From Edaphochlamys debaryana (Eukaryota; Chlorophyta; Chlorophyceae; Chlamydomonadales): 64,000 bases of DNA. Where the stretch lies: positions 124,001 to 188,000 of the forward strand of contig JAEHOE010000085.1 of the NCBI GenBank assembly GCA_016858145.1, given 5' to 3'. Below the pieces are notes generated by a model. The model worked only from the letters and a program-made list of their open reading frames with translations, was not told where the DNA came from and searched no databases. Both the position numbers and the translations under genes were made by a program. This document shows, piece after piece, positions 54,701 through 64,000 of the stretch. How positions within the stretch are numbered: the first letter of the stretch is position 1; the number at the start of each line of letters is the position of its first letter.

Positions 54701-55626
54701 TTAGCCGCCGTCAGCGGCGCGGCGACGCCGTCACCGTCTGCGGTGGCGGCAGCCGGCGCGCGGCGCTTGGTGCCGCCGCCGCGGCGAGGCTTGGTGGCTG
54801 GGGCCGGGCCGGGCGAGGGCGCGCCGTCGGCCCCCTCAGCGGTGGTGGCCGCGGCGGCGGCGGCTGTGCCTCGGCGGCTCCGTCGGCCGCTCGCCACCGG
54901 CGCCAGGGCCTCCGCCACCGCCGCCGACGCCACGGCGACGGCGGCGCTGTGAGCCGCCAGCCCCACCGCCATGACGTCCCCGCCGATGGCAGCCGTGGCG
55001 CCGGCGGCAGCTGGGACGGCCGCAGCAGTCGCGGCAGCGTTGGCGGTAGCAGCGGCAACGGCTGCCGAGCGCGCACGGGACGAGCCGCGACGCGACTTGC
55101 TGCCACCGCTTGCAGGTTCAGCCTCTGCCACCTCAGGAGCCGCAGCGACGCTGGCAGCCTTCCGCCGCCGCTTGGCCGGCGGCGGGCCCAGGGGGGTGTC
55201 GGCGTCGCCCCCGCTGCTGCCGTCAGAGGTGGCGAAGGCGGCGGCGGGGGTGGCGGGGAGCACGGGCGTGGGGGAGGCGAGGGGCTCCACGGAGGCATCC
55301 GCGAGGGCCGCCTGCTTCGCTGCCGCCGCTGCCGGGCCGCGGCGGCGCGGTGGCGTCCGCACGCCGTCACCCGCCTCCGCCTGCATGCCGGGCCAGGCGC
55401 TGGGGGCAGCGACGGTGCTGAGGCTGAAGCTGTGCGGCCGGGGCTGGGGCGGAGAGGAGGAGCTGGGCGGGGTGCGCAACGAGAGCTGGTGGGGAGCACG
55501 AGGGAGCGGGGGTTGGTCGGCGGAGCTAGCCGCGACTCGTGACGCTGTTCGCAGTCGCGTGCAGAGCAGGCGGCTGACGCTGCTGCGCTGGCCCAGGGCG
55601 GCGGCCCGGGCGACAGCGCCTCGCAT
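51732..55626 (-). CDS. UVE1: UV-damage endonuclease (UVDE/UVE1 family) with long N-terminal extension
   Basis: UVDE enzymes nick DNA 5' of cyclobutane dimers, 6-4 photoproducts and some abasic sites, starting an alternative excision repair. Eleven exons chain in frame, in coding order 55626-54077, 53844-53708, 53516-53452, 53320-53232, 53140-53078, 52960-52867, 52726-52650, 52534-52455, 52314-52173, 52038-51997, 51846-51732 (817 residues). The catalytic TIM-barrel half carries the metal-site motifs LGYACL, GIRLFRLSS, FHPSEF, FHVGAVYGDK, VENDDR, FDFHHHRF, HWSES, HAHSDYI and MIESKAKEL. The N-terminal 490 residues are Ala/Pro/Arg-rich with a Glu-rich coiled segment (about 54280-54430) and a Lys/Pro block. 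The start at 55626 gives a presequence-like MRGAVARAAALGQRSSVSR; in-frame ATGs also exist at 55755 and 55917. Fungal UVDE acts in nucleus and mitochondria. Confidence 0.88.
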
Positions 55627-56488
55627 AGGCGGGCGAGGCTCGCGAGGAGCAAGGGCGGGAGCACCGTTCCGCAAGATGTTGCGAAGTTTTACAGGTTGGG
55701 CAACGAACGCTTTTGCAGAAAGTGTTTGGAAGTGAGTATAAGCACCTCGCAACATAGCGCTGCTTCGCGCCGATCGCCGAGTGACGAAGCCGGGCCTGCA
55801 TGACGAGCACACGCGGCCCGGTCCCCGACCACTCCCTTCCCCGCTTCCCCAAAGCACACCACACGGACCCCCGAACAGCACGAGAAGAACCGGAACTTCC
55901 CCGGAACTTTCAGACATCAGTAGGTGAGGCTATCATCAATGTGGTGCGATGGAAGGCAGGACGGTCGAGGTCGAGGTCTCGCGAAGGATGGTCGGGAGCA
56001 TGGACGCTCGAACCCGCACGGGCACTACCGTCCGTGCCCCGCGCAGAGGCTGGATAGCTTGGATCGCTTGGCATGCTGCAATACCTTACAACATCTACAG
56101 CCCCCCCCCCCCCACCAGCCCGAGCTACATTTGCGCAACCCATCTGTCGAGGCCTAAGCTCTTCATCCCCCCCCGAGTTGCAGTATCTAGCACAATTTGC
56201 ACTTCAGCTGCAGGTTACGAGGCAGCGAGTGTACATTCTACTTACGTAGTGATGACCGTCCACCAGAGACACTTTCACCGTGCATCACCTTCCAGGCCTA
56301 TGGGCATGAGCCTTACTAGCGGTGCTGGCCGTTGCCCCAATGCACCCTGCGCCGCTTAGTCCAGCGAAAGTCCACACAACTGCACACCGGTGATGTTGTA
56401 CAGGCCCAGAGCCGCACCGCTGTAGGGGCTCCGCAGGCAATAAACGCTCCTCAGGCCTCCCTGCTCCCACTCCGGCCCCAGGCTGCTG
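55627..56488. other. Upstream region of UVE1 and 3' region of the F-box gene
   Basis: About 0.86 kb; part may be coding if UVE1 starts at 55755 or 55917. It contains a 13-base C run at 56101-56113 and a minus-strand TGTAA at 56086-56090 that could serve the F-box gene. No independent gene was recognised. Confidence 0.45.
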
Positions 56489-58647
56489 TCACGAGGCCGC
56501 GGCCGCAATACTGACGTCGACCGGGCTCGGCCGCACGCAGGCCGGCTCCAGACCGGCGCAGCGGAAGTGCGGCAGGTGGAGGGGCAGCCACGCCAGACCT
56601 CCGTCGAGGAACGAGGGCGCCACCAGGCGGGGCCCGGGGCCGCCCGGCGGGGGCAGCGGAGGCCGCAGGTTGAACTCCGGCTCCAGAGGGCTCAGACCCC
56701 GGGCAACCCGGGCGTCACTCAGCCGGGCAAAGGCGAGGACCAGGTATTTCAGGGCCCTGCAGCGTTGGAAAGGAGGAACACACGCACTGCCAATGAGCCG
56801 TCCAGCCCTAGACCAAGGCACGGCAGAAGCGCATGCAAAAGCTTTGGCCCCAGGAAGAGCCAGCGGCAGGGACACATATGCGCAACGGGCGCACCACTCA
56901 CTCGGTGTTGGCCCCGGGGTCGTTGCTGTCCTCGCGAAGTGAGGAGAAGGCCACGAAGACAGACTCGAGTTGCTAGGGGGGCCAGCGGGCGTGGGGGCAG
57001 CAGAGGTTTTTGTCGTGGCGCCGGCATCTAGTGTGCACAGTGCTGCCCCGGTGCTGCCCTCATGCCAGAACCTAAGTCAACTTGAAGTCCGGGCGCCTGA
57101 AGAGGCACATGGCTGCAGGGCTCACCGTCAGGTTGGCGAGCCGTGTCTGGGTGATGTTGCACGGGTCGGGGTCCGCATCGTCCCACTTGCCGTACCCCCC
57201 CGCCGTGACGTCGAGCAGCTCCAGGCGCCTGAGCCCGGGGCAGCGGGCCAGGCCCCTCAGCAGGGGGGGCGAGGCCAGTTCTACGGAGAGGGCGGCCTCC
57301 CGCAGGCGGCCGAGGGACTGCAGCCCCACGTCGTGGAAGCTCCAGGCCTGGGCGCGGGGGGGCCGGGGGAGGGAGGGGGAGCACACGGTGCGTGGGGGAC
57401 GTCGGGATGTATTGGTGCAATGGTCACGGGGGACTGTGGTTGCGGGGCGGGGAATCCTTAACACTGCCACCATCTATCGCTCACCGGTGTCTCGTAGACG
57501 CTCAGCGGATGGGTGCCCTCTGGCAGACGCAGGTGCAGGACCTCGAGCTGTTCCAGGCGCGCGAGCTCGCACAGGCCCGTGCCCACGCCCCCGCAGCCCT
57601 CGGCGCTGCCGGCGGGTCGCAGCCAGGCCGTGACGGAGAGGCGCGTGAGGCTGGTCAGGCGGCCCAGGGCGGCCAGGCAGCGGGGGCCGAACACGGTCCT
57701 CTGGGCCGCGGTGGGAGCCTGCACGCGAGGGATAACCCGGACCCGCTGAGCAGAACCGAGCAAGTAAGGCTAGTAATGCAGCTGCCACCACTACAAGACC
57801 CATCCCGCCCGCCTTGGTGCCCACTACGGCTACGGCAGGCAGCTCCCGCACGCGTTCGGCTCACCGTGTAAACCTCTAGCTGCTGCAGCCAGATCCAGCG
57901 GCCCAGGCTCAGCAGCCTGCCGCAGAGGCGCTCAGTGCCGCGGCCCCGGCAGCGCACGTTGACTACCACACCGCGCACCTGGGGGCCGGGGTGGAGGGCG
58001 CGGACGCACGTGGGTGAGAGGTCGGCGCCAGCGCAAAGCACCTGGAGTGTAGGCAGGCAAGGCCGGGGCAGCTAGGTGCGGCTCACCCCCGGGCTGGGCT
58101 GGGGGTCGTCTTGGCCGTCGATCTGAAGGCTGACGCTCGACACCTCTTGGGGCCGGGGGGCAGGGAGCCAGGGACAGGTTGATCGAGGCCATGTGAGCGA
58201 CACGGAATACAGATTTATCCATGATGTGGCACCTCTCCTAATAGGATGCTACGTAATCCACATGTCGGCCGGCATGCGCGTCGGGCGGTTCGGCACACCC
58301 TTGCTCACCGCGCATGTCATCCCGCAACGCCCTGCACGTCCGGCCCAAAGCGAGAGCGGTAGGGGTCGGCACCAGGCACGCCTGCACCAGGCGGAGGATG
58401 TCCAGGGGCAGCTGGGCGGAGCACGCCTGCAGGCGGAGGACCGGGGTGTTAGGGGCGGCGTGTGGGGTTCCCCACCCCCGCCCTGCCTCGCTTGTACACC
58501 CGTTGTACACCGGTTGTTGCCCCCCGCCTCGAGACACAGCGCGCCCTCGCCACCCACCGCAGCGGAAGACGCCGCGTCCTCCACATCGCACCGAGCGACC
58601 ATTGCAGCAGCAGCAGCAGGTTCTGTCTTCAGTGTTTCAGTGTCCAT
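56489..58647 (-). CDS. F-box-like protein with leucine-rich-repeat-like segments
   Basis: A predicted 391-residue protein, likely a substrate-recruiting subunit of an SCF ubiquitin ligase. Eight exons in coding order: 58647-58558, 58426-58309, 58145-58087, 57978-57865, 57718-57485, 57347-57126, 56972-56902, 56756-56489. Residues about 31-70 look like an F-box (LPLDILRLVQACLVPT, then LALGRTCRALRDD). Further on, Leu-rich stretches of LRR type follow (WLQQLEVYTV, LAALGRLTSLTRLSV, LARLEQLEVLHLRLP, LARCPGLRRLELLDVT, ALKYLVLAFARLSD), spaced irregularly. The final exon ends in a Pro/Gly-rich region. The start ATG precedes an acidic/Ala-rich leader. All exon phases agree. The F-box assignment is by pattern only. 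Confidence 0.6.
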
Positions 58648-58958
58648 TTTGTTGTTGACAGACAGCCGTCGACCTGCTGCCCGGCGTATGCCCATTATTG
58701 AGTCCCTCGCTATGTATCCCCCACGCGCAGTCACGGGCCTCGTACGGCGTTCCCCAGAAGCGTCTCCTTTGCATGTTGATACTGGACGGGACGGGCGCCC
58801 GTGACAAGGCGCCCCACCGTGACTTGGCCACCCGCCGACATGCCGAGCGAGGCGCCCCGTGACAAGGGCCTTCAATCTTACAAGCGCCCCTGCCTCCGCC
58901 CAAGCCGGGACTCCGCCCTGACCCTCCACCCGTCCTCCCCACCGTGGCGGCTGCTTGG
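58648..58958. other. Short intergenic region, F-box gene promoter side
   Basis: About 0.3 kb between two minus-strand genes, containing the 3' UTR of the membrane glycoprotein gene. Nothing else is recognisable. Confidence 0.5.
58878..58882 (-). terminator. TGTAA poly(A) signal candidate for the membrane glycoprotein gene
   Basis: Plus-strand ttaca gives TGTAA on the minus strand, about 80 nt after the stop codon at 58959, a good position for a chlorophyte poly(A) signal. Confidence 0.5.
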
Positions 58959-61900
58959 TCACTCCTCCGGCCTGCCGGGGATGGCGGCCGGCCCGCGGCT
59001 CCCCTGCAGCCGGCCCTGCAGCACCGAGGCCCTGCGCCCCTGCTGCTCCGCCGTAACGCTGCCGCCGGCCCCCGCCTCCCCCACGATCAGACCCGACAGC
59101 CGGCTATGCCGCACCGCCAGCGGCACCACTGCGCCTGACCCCGCCACTAGCCCGGGCTCCGGCGGCCCTCCGCCTTCCGGCTGCATCCGCGAGCCCCTGC
59201 GCCCCGGCCCTGCCCCGTGGCTGGCAGCTGCGCCCCCGGCCGGGTCGTCCAAGTCGTGGCTGTGACCCACCGCCGACAGCCGGCGGTGCCCATGTGCATG
59301 GCCATGGCCGTGTGCGGCAGCGCTGGGCCCCGCAGCGCCGGCCCAGGCGTGGTCGCCCGTGAGACTGGCCCGGGCGGCGGGCCGGGAGGAGGAGCCTGAA
59401 GGGCCGCTGGTCCCCACCGGGTCGGGCCCCGCCCGGCTGCCCTCGGGGCTGCCGCTGCGGCTGCCGTAGGGGGCCCGGGCGGGTGCACCATGCCCGGCAC
59501 CTCCAAATGCTGCGGCTCCAGCCCCGGCCGCGTGACCTGGCGCCGCAACCCCCGCGCCGCCGCCGCCTCCAGCCTCCCAGGGGGGTATGGCCCGGCCTCC
59601 CGGTTGGTGGTTGGGGCCGGCCCCCTCCAGCGGCGAGTTGAGGCCCTCCTCCAGCGCCTTCTGCCGCCGCGCGGCTGCGTCGCGGCGCCGCCTGGCCGCC
59701 TCCCCGCCCGGCGCCACCACCTCCTTGCCGTACTTGTCCCAGGGGCCCTGCGGCTCCTGCGGAGGCAGCAGCAGCAGAGGAAGGGAGGGGGCGGGCGTGA
59801 AGGGATGCGGAGCTCGGTACAGCGCGGGAACCCACAGAAGGCTGTAACCATCCCCTCCTGACAGCCAGCCCTGTAACTGAACAGCTGGGCTCAATCCAGG
59901 CACGGGTTGAGGTGGGCGGGGCCCGGCAGCGCCAGCCCTGGCCCTCAGTTTCCGCCAGGCCAATCCCTCCGCTACCCCACCCCCCCTGGCCCCACGCCCC
60001 ACGCCCGCGCTCGCTCGCTCTCTCCTCACCGGCGGCAGCAGCTTGTTGCGGCGGCTGCGCCTGACGCACAGCACCACGGCCAGCACCAGCAGCTCAAAGG
60101 CAATCACGGCCGCCAGTGCCACACCCGCGACCTGGGGGCGACCAGGGGTTGCATGGAGGTGCAGAGTAAGGAGGGGGCAGAGGGCACGGAGCTTGACGGG
60201 AGCGGAGGGGCGTAGCTGCCGTAGCGTGAGGCTACCGCACTGGTGAAGCACTGGGAAGCTGAGGCGCCTGTGTTGGGTATGGAGCAAGAGCCCCGCCCAC
60301 CTCGGCCCCGCTCAGCGGCTTGGACTTGGTCGGGGGCACCTCTGGGGCAATGGTGACTCCCAGAATGCGGCTGTGGGGGAGCAGGCAAGGGAGAAAGAGG
60401 GGCTCAGCTTGGCCGGGGCTCAACTCCGCCCCTCTCTTTAGGTCGCTGGCCCCAAAGCACGCACGCCTCAACTCAAAACACCCGGAACATTACGCGAGTC
60501 CATAAGAACGGCGCGCATTCGTTCGGTCGGGCGCACTCACGATGCGTAGGACGTGTTTGCGAACATGGCCGTGTAGTTGGTCCGCACCGCCTCTTTGAGC
60601 GCCTGCACCTGCCCCTCCGTCACCGGGGCGGGGACCACCACCCGCCAGGCGAGCGTGACCGAGGTCTGGAGGGCCGGGGGGTTGGTGGGTTGGTTGTACC
60701 CACTGGGCTGCCATCCCCGAGGCCGAGCTCCAACTCATACAAAAGTCCACGGCATGCATACCCGTCTTTGGATTGCGTGCTCCCCCGCCCGGTACCCCTC
60801 CTTCCTCCTGCCCTCCCCCTCACGTTGGACGGCCCCGGGTCCTCGGGAAAGCTGAAGCGGCTGATGAGCAGCAGCTCCGCACCGGCGGCCCGGGTCAGCA
60901 GCAGCTGCCGGGGCAGGGCCACGCCCAGCGCCTGCGCCAGGGCTGCGTCCAGCGAGGCGGTGAGGTGGGCCACCAGGGAATCGTTGGCCGCCAGCGCGGG
61001 GAAGCCCACCGCCACCACCGTCTCCAGACGCAGCCGCACGTCATCTGGGGTGGATGGAGGTTGGAGGATGGGGAGTGGGGGGTGGAGGGGGAGGAGAGGA
61101 GGGCAGGAGATGGGGACGGGTGCCGGAGCTAGAGGGCTGGGAACACACGCACGAACCGAGGCGGGCAGCGGGCTTGAGGCCCCCGGGCATCGCATGTGTG
61201 TCTGCAATTGATGCCGCCCACCTTCGTACACCAAGCCCGTCTCGTTGATCAGCGGCGGCGGGGGCGAGGGGGGGGGAGGCGAGGCAGCCGGAGGCGAAGG
61301 CGGCGGCACGGGGCCGCGTGTGTACGACATGATGATGTGCTTGCCGAAGCGCGTCGTACTACAGCGCATGGCGCCGTTGACGGGTATCGCGTCCAGCACT
61401 GCCGTACCGTTCGACCCGGGCGGGTAGCCGAACGCCTGGTAGCTGGTGCCTGGGGACGCGGCCACGTTGCGATGGCAGGGTCAAGACCATCTCGGCAACC
61501 GCAAGGCGCTGGTGGTGGCCCCAGCTGTGCTACCGCTGCCCAGTGACGAAGTGCGGCCTGTGTTCAACACCCGTGTGTGCGGTCGGACTGGAGTCAGCAG
61601 CATCTACCTCCCGCTGCACTCATGCCGAGCGCTCTCCCAGACAGCTTCAGGAGAGCCTGCCCAGTTCCCCCCGCCGCACCCAGCAGCCGCTCCCCTTTCT
61701 CCTCTCTCTCCCGCCCCCGCGCACCCAGGACGGTGGGCTCGAGCCTCATGCACACGTAGGCCCTGCCGGCCCCCGCCGCCCCCGTGCTCAGCATGGGTAT
61801 GGTGAGGGTGGCGGTGCAGGGCACCGCCGCGCCGCCGCACAGGTCCGCGTCCCTGCGCCCGGGCAGGTCGGGCAGCTGCAGCTCCACCAGCCCGTCGGAG

Positions 61901-62699
61901 GCGAGCGCCGGGGAGGAGGCGTCGGTGCCGGACAGCACATTGGGCTGGGGTAGCGTCGGGGAGGGGGAGGGCGAGGTGGGCGTGGGGCGAGTGGGTGGAG
62001 CTTGCGGGGGCGGCACGCGCAGCCGAGGTTGGCTGCAATTGGACTTCATGTTTTGGCGACCTTCTTTCTTGCGGGCCTTCGTTCTTGCTTCCAGGCTCCC
62101 GCCAGCTGTGCAATCAGGCCCTGCCCCCACCCACCCAGTTGAGTGTGCTGGCCGTGACGGCCGACACGTCCCGCTCGTGGAGGAGGGCCAGGCTCAGCGA
62201 GGGGGCTGCGGCGCAGGCGGCATCCGTGGCGCACCAGTCGGCGAAGCGGGACGAGGGGAAGGCCACTGCGGCGCTCCCGTTGGTCTGGGAGCTGGGGACG
62301 GAGGCCAGCAGGGAGCGCCGGAGGGCGGCCGACCCGGGGTCGCTGAGCGGCTCCTCGCGGGCGGCCTCGCGTCCTGTCCCATCCACTTCACATGCTGCTA
62401 GGTCTGAGGGGCAGTCGCCGGTGTGATTGCCGTGGGTCGTGGCCTGGCAACCTGCACGCAGTGGCGCCAGAGGGGGGACTTCGTGGGGGACCTCGGGGTG
62501 GAGGGGCAGGATCCCAGGTCGAGGACATCAACAGGCGCGGTCATGTACCCAAAGCCCCTTTCCATATCTTCTGAGCCCTAAACACGAGTCCCTGTCGTGT
62601 CTCGCTCTCTCGCAGTGCGAAACCCCGAAACTCACGAAATGTGCATGCCGCGGACAAGAACAGCACCAGCAAAGCAAAGCTCCAGCTCCGGGTTGCCAT
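58959..62699 (-). CDS. Type I membrane glycoprotein of unknown family with PPSPPPP hinge and His-rich cytoplasmic tail
   Basis: Predicted 714 residues, nine exons in coding order: 62699-62636, 62451-62135, 61944-61725, 61449-61222, 61044-60824, 60665-60541, 60370-60301, 60131-60030, 59756-58959; all phases agree. The start at 62699 gives a signal peptide (MATRSWSFALLVLFLSAACT). The ectodomain has Cys-containing segments, at least six N-glycosylation sequons (NHT, NGS, NGT, NET, NDS, NYT, NTS) and a PPPSPPAASPPPPSPPPP hinge, followed by an alpha/beta-looking module (VRLRLETVVAVGFPALA ... VTLAWRVVVPAPVTEGQ). One transmembrane helix (VALAAVIAFELLVLAVVLCV) occupies its own exon. The 260-residue cytoplasmic tail is Gly/Ala/Pro/Arg-rich with HGHGHAHGHRR. 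I do not recognise the family; it could be a receptor-like or wall-linker protein. Confidence 0.75.
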
Positions 62700-64000
62700 G
62701 CCAGGTGAAGGTTTAGACCGCATCAGTCCGGCTCGCAGAAGCAGCGCGAGGTCGCGAAATGAGAAGGTCGTCGCGACACCGTCGCTTGGCTAGGAGTGCG
62801 TAGCAGCATATGTCTACAGGCGCCGTGGCCAAAGTGATTCCTTTCAGTGGCAGGTAAGTTCTGAACCGGTAGGGTAGGGCTGAGCGTTGACCACAACCAG
62901 GTGAGGGGCCCCGGCAGATAAACAATAGCGAAGATATTCCGAAGTAAGAACAGGCAAGGCAAAGAGCCAAGGCAATTTGCATGCCGGGACGCCTGCCGTG
63001 CTGACACGCCCAAACCCGCAACCCGCCAACGTACCCGCTCGCACTTCACATGGTCCGGGTACGGCCGTTTTTGCCCCACCCCTCTCCTGCCGCGCAGGTG
63101 GCCGCACCGGCTACACCACCATAGCCCGAGCCCTAGATTACCTGCTAGACACTGGCCGCGCTGGCCTTCACCGTCCGCCTGTTCACCCCGCTGGCATGCT
63201 CTCGAGTCTTCGGGCGCTTACCCTCTGCCCTTCCGTCTCTGGGACAGCACCTTCACTACCTACAGGTTCGGCTCCGTGGGACGTGGGTACGCTTAGGCCT
63301 CCGTGGGCGCGCTTCTCGCGAACGGGCTCGGGCGATGGCGGGCCAGGAGCGGAGGACGCACAGCAGCGGCGCACAGGTAAACGGCGAGGTAAGCGGGGCT
63401 TCTCGGGGCTTTCCTTCGGTGGAGCCGGCTCGCCAGCCCCTCTCGGTGCACCGACGCGCGGAGCAGCCCAGGTAACTCTAGGCGGGGCTTTCAGCCTGGA
63501 AGCCACTTTCGGCGACCAGGTACCCCGTTCACAGGCACAGGCATTCTGCGTCGGCCAACATCATGCGACGCCAACACCGCGGCACTACGCCCCGTTGTCT
63601 ATAATAAACCCGCCAACGTTGTCCAGCCGGCCGCCTTGGGAAGGGCCAGCTGAGTACGGCCGCCAGAACTACGGCCTTACAGCCCACGCAGCACTCACCA
63701 CCGCCACAATAAATGCGGCTAGACGCCGCCTGGCGGCCACTTCACCTCAGCATCTAGCGAGGCACGGCCCATCCCTCCTCTCTACCCTGCCCTCGGCCTA
63801 CCGCCTTCTCGAGACTCCCAAGCCCACCGACTCTCCCCAATTGCAGCCCACTCGCGCTCCCCTCAGCATCCCACACGCAATCTTGCGAACACGCCCCCTA
63901 TCACTCGGCACATGCGGGCGACCCCGCCCCTGCTTTCTGGAACCCTGCCCGCCCCTATGCCCCCTTCTTTGCGGCCGCGTCCTCCTTCCGCAGCCTCGCC
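62700..64000. other. Upstream region and unassigned sequence at the window edge
   Basis: 62700-63080 should include the promoter of the membrane glycoprotein gene; no TATA box was seen. From about 63080 to the edge the plus strand is C-rich and G-poor compared with the rest. A reading frame beginning GRTGYTTIARALDYLLDTG is open from about 63083, but it has no recognised motif and no clear splice chain. It could be the start of a gene lying beyond the window or a decayed mobile element; I cannot support either. Confidence 0.35.

Overview
This window is nuclear DNA of a eukaryote, most likely a chlorophyte green alga. The sequence is very GC-rich. Its genes are dense in short GT-AG introns with GTGAG/GTGCG/GTGGG donors. 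The largest genes encode giant Ser/Pro-rich (hydroxyproline-rich-type) extracellular glycoproteins carrying fasciclin (FAS1) domains, an architecture known from volvocine algae (algal-CAM). TGTAA, the chlorophyte poly(A) signal, lies downstream of several genes. I cannot name the genus.

Layout. 1-20233 (+): the 3' part of an enormous wall/matrix glycoprotein gene. It has about 70 copies of a 30-residue Ser/Pro repeat, then 14 FAS1 domains encoded by near-identical 896-bp tandem units (exons and introns alike), a second Ser/Pro tract and a basic C-terminal tail. 22692-34660 (-): a convergent paralogue, essentially complete. It has a signal peptide, a Rossmann/amidotransferase-like N-terminal domain, about 50 Ser/Pro repeats, one FAS1 domain, a second Ser/Pro array and the same basic tail. 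37425-41446 (+): a 14-exon type I membrane protein with an internally duplicated ectodomain. 42444-48406 (+): ORC3, origin recognition complex subunit 3, 18 exons, with a histone-H1-like TPAK tract inserted. 49151-51174 (-): an organelle-type OPR/FASTK-like helical-repeat protein. 51732-55626 (-): a UVDE/UVE1 family UV-damage endonuclease with a long low-complexity N-terminus. 56489-58647 (-): an F-box-like, LRR-like protein. 58959-62699 (-): a type I membrane glycoprotein of unknown family. 62700-64000: upstream region plus sequence I cannot assign.

Exon phases were chained by hand for each gene. ORC3, the OPR-like protein, UVE1, the F-box protein and the 58959-62699 gene close perfectly in frame. 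The two FAS1 genes and the 37425-41446 gene each need exactly one surplus base removed. One of these is a clear homopolymer run (five bases where every other repeat copy has four).

Functionally, the left half (0-35 kb) is an extracellular-matrix locus: two convergent FAS1/Ser-Pro giants that look like products of unequal crossing-over and gene conversion. The right half is ordinary gene-dense algal euchromatin (replication, DNA repair, organelle RNA metabolism, ubiquitin targeting, surface proteins), with no sign that these genes form a pathway.
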